A DNA stretch of 64,000 nucleotides from Lysobacteraceae bacterium. GTDB taxonomy: Bacteria > Pseudomonadota > Gammaproteobacteria > Xanthomonadales > Xanthomonadaceae. The stretch's first letter is position 1, and each line of letters begins with the position of its first letter. Below, piece after piece: positions 18,331 to 25,733 of this stretch. The notes under the pieces were generated by a model. It saw nothing but the letters and a program-made list of their open reading frames with translations. It was not told the DNA's origin and searched no databases. A program made the translations under genes and the position numbers. The DNA lies in the NCBI GenBank assembly GCA_003241895.1, contig QBLY01000002.1:62001-126000 (forward strand). The letters run 5' to 3'.

Positions 18331-19854
18331 TCAGCGTTTTTTGTCGGCGAGGGCGTACAGGAACTCGGCGAAAAAGAGCGCCTGCCGATCCATGCCGGCG
18401 AGCTTGGGGTCCTTGGCATCTATCAGGTACCACTCATCGGGCGCATGCATCTGGCCGCCTTGGCCGATGCCGACGAACACCGCCGGCAGCGACACCGGCG
18501 GGTCGGTAAACCGATACCCAGGCCAAGATCCGGCCAGGCGCGGATTGAGCCTGTGTGGCACGTCGGCGCCAGCCAGCGCAGTGACCAGGGCGCCGACGAT
18601 GGCCGACTCGCGCGGCGTCTCGGTCGGGCCATAAATGCCTCCGGGTACGATCTCGATATCGTTGAAGCCTCGCTTGTCGAGGTGGGCGCGCAGCCTGGCC
18701 ACCACCTCGTCCGCGCGCATGTCGGGCACCAGCCGGAAATCGATCTTCGCCTCGGCGCGCGATGGCATGGACGTCTTGCCGCCCGGTCCGGTGTAACCGC
18801 TGACCAGGCCCTGGATATTGACCGTCGGCTGGGATGCAAGCCGCACCAGGCTGGCGCGGAAGTCTTCGCCCCCGATCCAGCCCTGGACCTTCAGGCTCTT
18901 TTTGCTCGATTCCTCGGCGCCAGGGCGGATTCCCGCATCAATCAGCGCGAGATCCTCACCTGAAAGCGGTCGAACCCCATCCATCCAGCCATCAATCGCC
19001 GGCGTGTAGCCGTCATCGGCCACCAGGGTGTCGAGCGCCTTGATCAGGCGCCACGCCGGGTTCTCAACCCGCGCAGCGTTCATCGAATGGATTTCCATGC
19101 CCGGGCCACGACCCGAGCGGGCACCATCGGCCACCAGCTGGACTTCCGCCACGCCTTTGGCGCCCAGGAAGATTTCCACGCTGCCGTCGTCGCCTTGCCA
19201 GGCCACCGGCAAGATGACGCCCACCGAACTGGACAAGGCTTTCGCGACTTCCGGATCACCGGTGATCTGGCCGAAGTGCTCGGACCCCGTTTCTTCTTCG
19301 CCTTCGGCGACTAGAACGATGTTGACCGGCAGGGGCGTGCCCGTCGCCTTGAATGCGCGAACCGCCGTAAGGAAGGTCGACTCCGGACCCTTCTGGTTGA
19401 TCGCGCCGCGTCCTATCAGCACGGTCTTGCCGTCTTCGCGCTCGACAAGCTGCCCTTCCAGCGGCGGCTTGCTCCATTCTTCCGCGATGAACTGCTTGAC
19501 GTCGTACATGAAGTACACAGCGAGGGTCGTCGGCGCGCCGGCATCCAGGCGAGCAAAGACCCCCGGGGCACCATCGGTCGGAATGATCCGCGCCGTGTCG
19601 AAACCCGCGTCGAGCAGCATTCGCTGCATCAGCTCGGCGCCTTCCTGGCGGTTGAGTTGCTCGGCGTTGATCGAAGGCAGCGCGATCCACTCGCGGAGCC
19701 GGCTGAGGGCCTGGTCATGGTCCGCGGCGATCGCGTCGCCAAGCGCTGCCCGAGCCTCGGCGGGTATCGTCGGCGGGGCCGTTTGCGCCGTGGCCACGCC
19801 GACCAGCGCACAGGCGAGGCTCGCGCCCAGCAAACAAAGGGTTCGGCTCAGCAT
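18331..19854 (-). CDS. M20-family metallohydrolase with altered metal site, exported
   Basis: Protein of 507 residues from ATG 19854, with a signal peptide ending near ATAQ (residue 24). Domain order is peptidase, dimerisation lid, peptidase. The first metal motif, normally GHYD in M20, reads FMYD (Met116 in place of His), and the bridging position, normally GRGAxDxKG, reads GRGAINQKG (Asn153 in place of Asp). EGEEE (184-188) and the late histidine in GQMHAPDEW are kept. Such a site may bind one metal, or work differently; I recall related subfamilies with the same changes. The longer frame to 20001 lacks a start signal. Monocistronic. Confidence 0.85.
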   Translation of the reverse strand: MLSRTLCLLGASLACALVGVATAQTAPPTIPAEARAALGDAIAADHDQALSRLREWIALPSINAEQLNRQEGAELMQRMLLDAGFDTARIIPTDGAPGVFARLDAGAPTTLAVYFMYDVKQFIAEEWSKPPLEGQLVEREDGKTVLIGRGAINQKGPESTFLTAVRAFKATGTPLPVNIVLVAEGEEETGSEHFGQITGDPEVAKALSSSVGVILPVAWQGDDGSVEIFLGAKGVAEVQLVADGARSGRGPGMEIHSMNAARVENPAWRLIKALDTLVADDGYTPAIDGWMDGVRPLSGEDLALIDAGIRPGAEESSKKSLKVQGWIGGEDFRASLVRLASQPTVNIQGLVSGYTGPGGKTSMPSRAEAKIDFRLVPDMRADEVVARLRAHLDKRGFNDIEIVPGGIYGPTETPRESAIVGALVTALAGADVPHRLNPRLAGSWPGYRFTDPPVSLPAVFVGIGQGGQMHAPDEWYLIDAKDPKLAGMDRQALFFAEFLYALADKKR

Positions 19855-20097
19855 GGTCCGTGCACCTTGAAAACGGGTTCGAGCCCTGAGTATGCCGGAC
19901 GACGAACGGCCGGTGCGAGGCCAGGGTCCGTGTGGTCCGGCATCCACTGCGGTCAACACCGCTGTGGCCGGGGCGGTGCTCCGATGCGTTGAATCCACCA
20001 CTCACCACTCACGGCGTCGAGGTAGCTTCCAGAGTCAAGGCGCGATGAATCTCACCTGTGAAAGTCTCCGCGTTCCGAATTCGACATCGATTGGGCC

Positions 20098-20115
20098 CGT
20101 CGATGCGCATCGACG
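20098..20115. other. 18-bp perfect palindrome
   Basis: CGTCGATGCGCATCGACG is fully self-complementary. It lies 8 bp downstream of the stop of the membrane protein gene at 20124-20558. No T-run follows on that strand, so it is not a standard terminator and could be a protein-binding site. The rest of 19855-20123 shows nothing recognisable. Confidence 0.4.
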
Positions 20116-20123
20116 GTTGAGAT

Positions 20124-20558
20124 TCAGGCACGCTGTCCGAACAGCCGCATGCACAGCGCCACACCGAGTCCCCATACGCCGTTGAGCAGCAGCGCGCCGC
20201 CGATCAAGGTGCTGTTGAGCGTGATGTCTTTGATCGGAAACACCACGAACCATGCGACCAGACTGGGCAATATCGCACCCAGTACGAGCGCGAGCAGCCA
20301 ATGCGCCATGCCGGTGCGTTTACGGATCAGCGCCCATAGCGCGATGCCCCACAGCCCGCCCCAGAACGCGAGGGAGATGGCTTTGGGCACGCCCAGCGGT
20401 GGGGCAGGTTCCATGTTCCATGCGGCCACCGGAACCTTTCCGGCGAGATGCAGCAACTGCAGCAGGCCCTGATGGAAGAGCAGGGTGGCGATGAAGCCGG
20501 CGATAAAGGCGAACAGCAGGGTTTTCGGTTTGAACACGGGGCGGCTCCGATCGGCCAT
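20124..20558 (-). CDS. Small four-helix membrane protein, unknown function
   Basis: Protein of 144 residues from ATG 20558; a GTG at 20594 would add 12. Predicted membrane helices lie near residues 14-33, 56-74, 82-104 and 113-134. No family is recognised. A PVAAWNMEPAPPLGVPKA loop and two adjacent glycine-rich helices are the only notable features. It follows another small membrane protein gene on the same strand with a 105-bp gap. Confidence 0.7.
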   Translation of the reverse strand: MADRSRPVFKPKTLLFAFIAGFIATLLFHQGLLQLLHLAGKVPVAAWNMEPAPPLGVPKAISLAFWGGLWGIALWALIRKRTGMAHWLLALVLGAILPSLVAWFVVFPIKDITLNSTLIGGALLLNGVWGLGVALCMRLFGQRA

Positions 20559-20663
20559 GGCGTCGCGGACAGAATACGCCGACGCGTAGGTCACCTGCGA
20601 ATGACCGTTTTCCCGTTCTGGCGACGTCTTTGAATGACTCTTGTGGGTCGCGCGTAATTTCTG

Positions 20664-20867
20664 CTATTCCGAGCGGTGTTGCCAACGGAAGGCAAAAAAC
20701 ACTCCGATAAGTCCAACCGGGACACAGATGAACCATTGAACGGGGTGATCGGGAAGCACCAGAAAAAGCAGGAAACACGCCAATCCTGTGAGCGCAACGC
20801 CGAAACCTACTCGCCAGTACACCACCAGATCAAGTATCCCAACCACGAAATCCAAGAGTCCCAACAT
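20664..20867 (-). CDS. Small two-helix membrane protein
   Basis: Protein of 67 residues starting at ATG 20867, preceded by the ribosome site AGGGGATAAAG. Two or three hydrophobic segments (about residues 5-18, 22-38 and 45-60) cover nearly the whole protein, which ends in FAFRWQHRSE. No known family. Located between two degenerate repeat stretches. Confidence 0.65.
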   Translation of the reverse strand: MLGLLDFVVGILDLVVYWRVGFGVALTGLACFLLFLVLPDHPVQWFICVPVGLIGVFFAFRWQHRSE

Positions 20868-20984
20868 CTTTATCCCCTGCGGCCCAACTGCTTGATATAC
20901 GGAGATGAACGTCCGGCTATACATCCGACCGGTGTCGCGGCAGCTGGCCCGCAACCCGAGAACTCTTTCCGATTTGAAGCTGGC

Positions 20985-21112
20985 CTTGTCCGGCAAACAA
21001 TCCCACGCAATCCTGGATGCCCTCGGCCTGCCGAAACTGAGCAGCTTGCGTCCAGTTCCACGACAAAGCCCTGGCAACCACCGCGATCCGGCTGACCGCT
21101 CCTGGTCGATCG
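20985..21112. repeat. Degenerate dispersed repeat, copy A
   Basis: This stretch aligns with copy B at 21.3 kb. Shared words on the plus strand are TGTCCGGCAAACAAT (copy A) versus TGTCCAGCAAACAAT (copy B), and CCAGTTCCA in both, with similar spacing. Minus-strand translation gives WNWTQ...LFAGQGQ in A and WNWLQ...LFAGHAQ in B. The GACCGCTCCTGGTCG motif lies at its right end. It may be decayed coding sequence or a mobile intergenic unit. Confidence 0.5.
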
Positions 21113-21128
21113 AGGCCTGGTGCGTTGC

Positions 21129-21269
21129 CTAAACGATGGGCTCGCTCGTTTTCTTCCGTGTGGCCAACCAACCAACGGCAGAGCCACCTAACCCGCCCCA
21201 AAAAATGCCGACGGTAACGCGATCGCTAACCAAGTAGGCAATCAGAGCGCCGAAAGCACAGCCCGACAC
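21129..21269 (-). CDS. Small hydrophobic protein, GTG start or 5'-truncated remnant
   Basis: A 46-residue frame from GTG 21269 to TAG 21129. It encodes two membrane segments (GCAFGALIAYLVS and GIFWGGLGGSAVGWLA) and a basic end (TRKKTSEPIV). The frame stays open upstream (RRLAWFTV) to a TAA near 21295 but has no ATG. The upstream side joins directly to repeat copy B, so a longer gene may have lost its 5' end there. Real expression is uncertain. Confidence 0.4.
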   Translation of the reverse strand: MSGCAFGALIAYLVSDRVTVGIFWGGLGGSAVGWLATRKKTSEPIV

Positions 21270-21294
21270 AGTGAACCAGGCAAGCCTGCGATCT

Positions 21295-21460
21295 TAGTCT
21301 GGGCGTGTCCAGCAAACAATGCGAAGCAACAGCGGGCAGCCTCGGGTCGTCCCAATCGGCCGTCTTGCAGCCAGTTCCAACGCAGGAAGCCGGGCAGGCC
21401 CACTATGTGCGTGGGACGGCGCTTGCCGTAACGGCCCATGGCGTGCGCAAAGAGCATGTT
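21295..21460. repeat. Degenerate dispersed repeat, copy B (most complete)
   Basis: Read on the minus strand, it begins near the M28 terminator with TGCGCACGCCATGGGCCGTT and continues ACGGCAAGCGCCGTCCC, then GGAACTGGCTGCAAG and TTGTTTGCTGGACACGCCCA. Conceptual translation gives GRYGKRRPT and WNWLQDGRLGR, words I associate with recurrent short hypothetical ORFs in Lysobacteraceae genomes. Parts recur at 8.8 kb and 21.0 kb. No gene is supported between 21270 and 21460. Confidence 0.5.
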
Positions 21461-21465
21461 CTTGA

Positions 21466-21498
21466 AAAGAAAAAGGCCGCGCATTGCGCGGCCTTTTT
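21466..21498 (-). terminator. Bidirectional intrinsic terminator after the M28 peptidase gene
   Basis: Perfect 8-bp stem GGCCGCGC/GCGCGGCC (21475-21482 and 21486-21493) with an ATT loop. It is flanked by A5 on the left, preceded by further A residues, and T5 on the right. It lies about 22 bp downstream of the M28 gene stop and can work on both strands. Confidence 0.9.
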
Positions 21499-21519
21499 CG
21501 TGATGCATGCAGCTTGCGG

Positions 21520-23259
21520 TTACGGTGCGGCCGGAGCCATGGCCTCTGCGCGCGATGCGTCGCGGGCGGCCTTGAAGGCGTTGCCTTCGACGTAGTTGGG
21601 CCAGGCGTCGTTGTTGGCCAGCGTGCGGCCTACGCCGTACAGCGCGTACAGGTCCTGCACCACGCCGCGCAGGTCCCACGAAGGATCGAACTCGTCGGCG
21701 GGCTTGTGGTAGAGCGCCGTGGTGTAGTTGGCCTGCACCTGGCGGCCGAAGTCCGCGCCTTTCTCGACGTGGTCTATGCCGCCCTTGGCATACAGCGCCG
21801 GCACGCCGTACTTGGCGAAGCTGAAGTGGTCGGAGCGGAAGAAGAAGCCCTTCTCAACGCCGTCTTCCTCCACCAGCGTGCGCTCCTGCTTCTGCGCGAT
21901 CGGGCGAAGCACGTCGTCCAGCTCCGAGTTGCCCAGGCCGATCACCACCATGTCCCTGCTCGGGCCCACCACCGACATCGCGTCGAGGTTGATCACCGCC
22001 ACCGTGTCCTTGAGCGGGATCACCGGATTGGCCGCGTAGTACTTCGAACCCAACAGGCCCGACTCCTCCAGTGTCACCATCAGGAAGACCACGCTGCGCG
22101 CCGGCTTGGGGTTCTGCACGGCGAACATCTCGGCGATTTCCAGCACGCCTGCCACGCCGGTGGCATTGTCGATGGCGCCGTTGTAGACGTGGTCTTCGGC
22201 TTCGGTCGGGGCCGCGGCCTTGTCGCCGCCGTGGGTGGCGCCGTGGTCGCCCAGGTGGTCCCAGTGCGCCGTGTAGACGATGGCTTCCCCGGGGCGCTCG
22301 ACGCCCGGCAGTTTGGCCAGGATGTTCTTCGAGCTGGCCTCGCTGACGCTGCTGGTGAGCGAAGCGTTGAACGTTGCGTCGCCGATCGCCACCGGCGTGA
22401 AGCCGGGCTTGTTGGCGGCTGCGCGCAGCGCCTCCAGGTCCAGGCCGGCATCGGTGAACAGCTGCGCGGCATCTTCACTGGTCAACCAGCCCTGCATCGG
22501 CAGGCGCGGCTCGGGGTCGGCGCTGGCGGGCAGGTCGAACTGCGCGCCCGACCAGCTGTTCTTGACCACGTCCCAGCCGTAACCGGCGCCGGCGTCGTCG
22601 TGGATGATCAGCGCGGCCGACGCGCCCCGGCGCGCGGCTTCCTCGAACTTGTAGGTCCAGCGGCCGTAGTAGGTCATCTTCTTGCCGCTGAAGAGATCCG
22701 CGTCGCCGGCGTGGAAGCCCGGGTCGTTCACCAGCATCACGACCGTCTTGCCCTTCACGTCCAGGCCTTCGTAGTCGTTCCAGCCGGCCTCGGGCGCATT
22801 CACGCCGTAGCCCACGAACACCATCGGGCTGTTGGCCACGTCCACCTGCGGCTGCGCGGTGCGGGTACCCAGCGCCATCTGCGTACCGAAGGCGAGCGGG
22901 CGGACTTCACCCTTGAGCGTGAGGGTGGCGGTGCTGGCGGCTTCGTCGGCCGTGGTCACCACCATCGGCACTTCCTGGAACCAGCTGTCGCCGTTGCCCG
23001 GCTGCAGGCCCAGGCGCTTGAACTGCGCCACCACGTAGTCGGCGGTTTTCTGCTCGCCGTCGGTGCCCGGGGCGCGGCCGCCGAACTCGTCGGCCGACAG
23101 CACCTGGACGTGCTGGGCAAAATCTTCGGCCGAAATTTCCGGGCCGAAGCCGTGCTTGACCGGAGCGGCCTCGGTGGCCGCAGGCGCTTCGGGCGCCGGC
23201 GCGGGGCTGCAGGCCGACAGCGCCAGGGCGGCGGCGGCAAATATCAGGGTGTGCTTCAT
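21520..23259 (-). CDS. M28 family zinc aminopeptidase with PA domain, lipoprotein
   Basis: Protein of 579 residues with lipobox ALSAC at residues 13-17. A protease-associated insert (about residues 150-290, with LIIHDDAGAGYGW) is followed by the catalytic M28 domain. First metal site is YTAHWDHLG, second is NGAIDNATGVAGVLEIAEMF, then TLEESGLLGS with the catalytic and metal glutamates, and RSDHFSFAKYGVPAL late in the chain. Expected to trim peptides at the cell envelope. A TAGAAT -10 element lies at 23291-23296 on the same strand. Located 77 bp after the ETVNGG-repeat protein gene. Confidence 0.95.
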   Translation of the reverse strand: MKHTLIFAAAALALSACSPAPAPEAPAATEAAPVKHGFGPEISAEDFAQHVQVLSADEFGGRAPGTDGEQKTADYVVAQFKRLGLQPGNGDSWFQEVPMVVTTADEAASTATLTLKGEVRPLAFGTQMALGTRTAQPQVDVANSPMVFVGYGVNAPEAGWNDYEGLDVKGKTVVMLVNDPGFHAGDADLFSGKKMTYYGRWTYKFEEAARRGASAALIIHDDAGAGYGWDVVKNSWSGAQFDLPASADPEPRLPMQGWLTSEDAAQLFTDAGLDLEALRAAANKPGFTPVAIGDATFNASLTSSVSEASSKNILAKLPGVERPGEAIVYTAHWDHLGDHGATHGGDKAAAPTEAEDHVYNGAIDNATGVAGVLEIAEMFAVQNPKPARSVVFLMVTLEESGLLGSKYYAANPVIPLKDTVAVINLDAMSVVGPSRDMVVIGLGNSELDDVLRPIAQKQERTLVEEDGVEKGFFFRSDHFSFAKYGVPALYAKGGIDHVEKGADFGRQVQANYTTALYHKPADEFDPSWDLRGVVQDLYALYGVGRTLANNDAWPNYVEGNAFKAARDASRAEAMAPAAP

Positions 23260-23304
23260 GGATGGGGTTCTCCAAACGCGTGAACCCCTGATTCTAGCCG
23301 CAAC

Positions 23305-23328
23305 CCGCCGGCCCCGCAGGGCCGGCGG
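23305..23328 (-). terminator. GC-rich hairpin between the repeat-protein and M28 genes
   Basis: Perfect 10-bp stem CCGCCGGCCC/GGGCCGGCGG with a CGCA loop, 8 bp downstream of the repeat-protein gene stop. No clear T-run follows on the minus strand, so termination may be partial. The M28 -10 hexamer lies just beyond it. Confidence 0.55.
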
Positions 23329-23336
23329 CGCCAGGC

Positions 23337-24059
23337 TCAGTCGCGCGGCGGCAGCTTGTTGGTGTAGGCCTGCGCGGTGGCGCCGGTGACCGGGCCGATC
23401 CTGGCCGTCGTATGCACGAACAGCTCCACTTCACGCTCGAACACCAGGCTGCCCTCGACCACCGAACCCGGGCCGATGACGATGCGCGGATCGCGGTTTT
23501 TGCCGCTGTTGAACCAGCCCATGCTCGGCTTTTCGACCAGGATGCCGCCCTGTACCCGGGTGTCGTCCAGCGTGATGTCGCCGTTGGTGGTGTTGAGGTC
23601 GCCGGCGATCGCCGCGCCTTCGAACTTCAGGCCGCCGTTGACGGTCTCGACGTTGCCGCCGACCTGCACGCCCTGGCGGCCACGGATGCCGCCGTTGACC
23701 GTGGACACGCCGCGTTCGACGATCGCGCCCTCGCCCAGGCTGATGCCGCCGTTCACCGTTTCCAGCGAGCCCACCGTGGCTTCTTCGCCGACATTGATGC
23801 CGCCGTTGACGGTCTCGGCGCTGCCCACGCGGGCGCGGTCGGCGATGCTGATGCCGCCGTTGACGGTTTCCGCGGCGCGCACCACGGCGCCCTCGCGCAC
23901 GGTGATGCCGCCGTTCACCGACTCCAGTAAGCCGTACTCCTGGCCGGACTGGGCGGTGATGCCGCCGAACACCTTGTCCACGTTCTGCTGGGCCAGCACC
24001 GGGCCGGCGGCCAGGGCAAGGGAAAGGGTGATCAGGGTTGCAAGCGGGGTGGTGCGCAT
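23337..24059 (-). CDS. Secreted ETVNGG-repeat protein, predicted beta-solenoid
   Basis: Protein of 240 residues with a signal peptide ending PVLAQ (residue 24). The mature chain is built of about eight 16-18 residue repeats, each with a (E/S)(T/S)VNGG(I/L) turn: ESVNGGIT, ETVNGGIS, ETVNGGIN, ETVNGGIS, STVNGGIR, ETVNGGLK and NTTNGDIT. Regular short repeats with glycine turns suggest a right-handed beta-helix, as in bactofilin or polymer-forming families, but with an export signal. The last ~70 residues are non-repetitive. Function unknown; likely periplasmic. Same strand as the M28 peptidase gene, 77 bp upstream. Confidence 0.8.
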   Translation of the reverse strand: MRTTPLATLITLSLALAAGPVLAQQNVDKVFGGITAQSGQEYGLLESVNGGITVREGAVVRAAETVNGGISIADRARVGSAETVNGGINVGEEATVGSLETVNGGISLGEGAIVERGVSTVNGGIRGRQGVQVGGNVETVNGGLKFEGAAIAGDLNTTNGDITLDDTRVQGGILVEKPSMGWFNSGKNRDPRIVIGPGSVVEGSLVFEREVELFVHTTARIGPVTGATAQAYTNKLPPRD

Positions 24060-24158
24060 GGGGTGGCTCCTTGGGAATTCCCCGGTGGGATGTGGCCACG
24101 AGGGGGAATGGTTTAAACCGGTTCAGCCGGGGATCGGCGCCAGTCTCCCGTGCGGGGC

Positions 24159-24164
24159 TACAAT
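24159..24164 (+). promoter_or_regulatory. -10 hexamer TACAAT before gpmI
   Basis: TACAAT places the transcript start at 24171, which is itself a GTG in frame with gpmI. A GGAG ribosome site at 24185-24188 then precedes a TTG at 24195. Confidence 0.45.
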
Positions 24165-24194
24165 TTCCCCGTGCCATCCGTCCCGGAGACCGCC

Positions 24195-25733
24195 TTGCCT
24201 GCCGCCAGCCCCCGCCCCAAGCCCCTGCTGCTGCTGATCCTGGACGGCTGGGGCCACCGCGAAGAAACGGCCGACAACGCCATTGCGCAGGCGCGTCTGC
24301 CGAACTGGCAGCGCCTGCTGGCCGAATTCCCGCACACCCTGGTGCACACCGAAGGCCGCCACGTCGGCCTGCCCGACGGCCAGATGGGCAATTCGGAAGT
24401 CGGCCACATGAACATCGGCGCCGGCCGCATCGTCTACCAGGACCTGACCCGCGTGGACGCGGCCATCGAGGACGGCAGCTTCTTCGACAACGCCGAACTG
24501 CGGGCCGCCTGCCGCGACGCCAAGGCCAACGGCGGCGCCCTGCACGTGATGGGCCTGCTGTCGCCGGGCGGCGTGCACAGCCATGAGGACCATCTGTTCG
24601 CAATGATCGAACTGGCGCGCCGCGAGGGCGTGGGCGACATCGCCATCCACGCCTTCCTGGACGGCCGCGACACGCCGCCGCGTTCGGCCGAGGAAAGCCT
24701 GCACAGACTGCTGGCGATCTGCGCCGACGGCGACGCCCACGTCGCCACCCTCAGCGGCCGCTACTACGCCATGGACCGCGACCAGCGCTGGGACCGGGTG
24801 GAGAAGGCCTATCTTGCCATCGCCGAAGCGGATGCCGACGACGTGGCGTCCGACGCCATCACCGCGCTGCACGCCGCCTACGGCCGCGGCGAGAACGACG
24901 AATTCGTTCTGCCCACCGTCATCAACGGAGGCCGCGCCATGCGCGACGGCGACGCGGTGGTGTTCATGAACTTCCGCGCCGACCGTGCGCGCCAGCTCAC
25001 CAGCGCGTTCGTGGCACCCGATTTCAGCGGCTTCGCCAAGCCGCGGGCAATCGCGCTGTCGCGCTTCGTCTGCCTTTCCCAATACGACGCCACGCTGCCC
25101 GCGCCGGTGGCCTTCGCGTCCGAGGACCTGCGCAATACCCTGGGCGACGTGCTGGCCGTGAACGGCCTGACCCAGCTGCGCATCGCCGAGACCGAGAAGT
25201 ACGCCCACGTCACCTTCTTCATGAGCGGCGGCCGCGAGGCGCTGATGCAGGGCGAGGAACGCATCATGATTCCCTCGCCCAGGGTCGCCACCTACGACCT
25301 GCAGCCCGAAATGAGCCTGCCCCAGCTCACCGCGCGCCTCACCGACGACATCTGCGCCAGGAAGCACGACGTGATCCTGTGCAACATCGCCAACCCCGAC
25401 ATGGTCGGCCACAGCGGCATCCTGGCCGCTGCGGTGAAGGCCGCCGAAGCGGTGGACACCGCGCTGGGCGCGATCCGATCGGCGCTGGAAAGCGTCGGCG
25501 GCGAGATGATCGTCACCGCCGACCACGGCAACCTGGAAATGATGCGCGACCCCGACACCGGCCAGCCGCACACCTCGCACACCGTCGGCCCGGTGCCGCT
25601 GGTCTACGTGGGCCGCCGCGCCACGATGCGCAACGGCGGCGCCCTGCGCGACATCGCGCCGACCCTGCTCTACCTGCTGGGCCTGCCGGCGCCGCCGGAA
25701 ATGACCGGCCGCCCGCTGGTGCAGCTGGCTTGA
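24195..25733 (+). CDS. gpmI: 2,3-bisphosphoglycerate-independent phosphoglycerate mutase
   Basis: Interconverts 3- and 2-phosphoglycerate in glycolysis, a cytoplasmic Mn-dependent enzyme. The family start is LLLILDGWGHRE. The phosphoserine nucleophile is S67 in MGNSEVGHMNIGAGR, and GVHSHEDHLFA, FLDGRDTPP and VTADHGNLE supply the other metal and substrate ligands. From TTG 24195 the protein is 512 aa, the usual size, with GGAG 6 bases upstream. GTGs at 24171 and 24150 are alternatives. It overlaps the next frame by four bases (TTGA). Confidence 0.96.
   Translation: MPAASPRPKPLLLLILDGWGHREETADNAIAQARLPNWQRLLAEFPHTLVHTEGRHVGLPDGQMGNSEVGHMNIGAGRIVYQDLTRVDAAIEDGSFFDNAELRAACRDAKANGGALHVMGLLSPGGVHSHEDHLFAMIELARREGVGDIAIHAFLDGRDTPPRSAEESLHRLLAICADGDAHVATLSGRYYAMDRDQRWDRVEKAYLAIAEADADDVASDAITALHAAYGRGENDEFVLPTVINGGRAMRDGDAVVFMNFRADRARQLTSAFVAPDFSGFAKPRAIALSRFVCLSQYDATLPAPVAFASEDLRNTLGDVLAVNGLTQLRIAETEKYAHVTFFMSGGREALMQGEERIMIPSPRVATYDLQPEMSLPQLTARLTDDICARKHDVILCNIANPDMVGHSGILAAAVKAAEAVDTALGAIRSALESVGGEMIVTADHGNLEMMRDPDTGQPHTSHTVGPVPLVYVGRRATMRNGGALRDIAPTLLYLLGLPAPPEMTGRPLVQLA

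Noticed and set aside
19875-19886. GGGTTCGAGCCC, resembling a tRNA T-arm
   Set aside because: No acceptor, D or anticodon arms fit on either strand; it lies in the upstream region of the M20-type gene.
20664-21460. Small membrane genes separated by repeats, considered as integron cassettes
   Set aside because: No paired RYYYAAC and GTTRRRY core sites at the repeat ends and no integrase gene were found.
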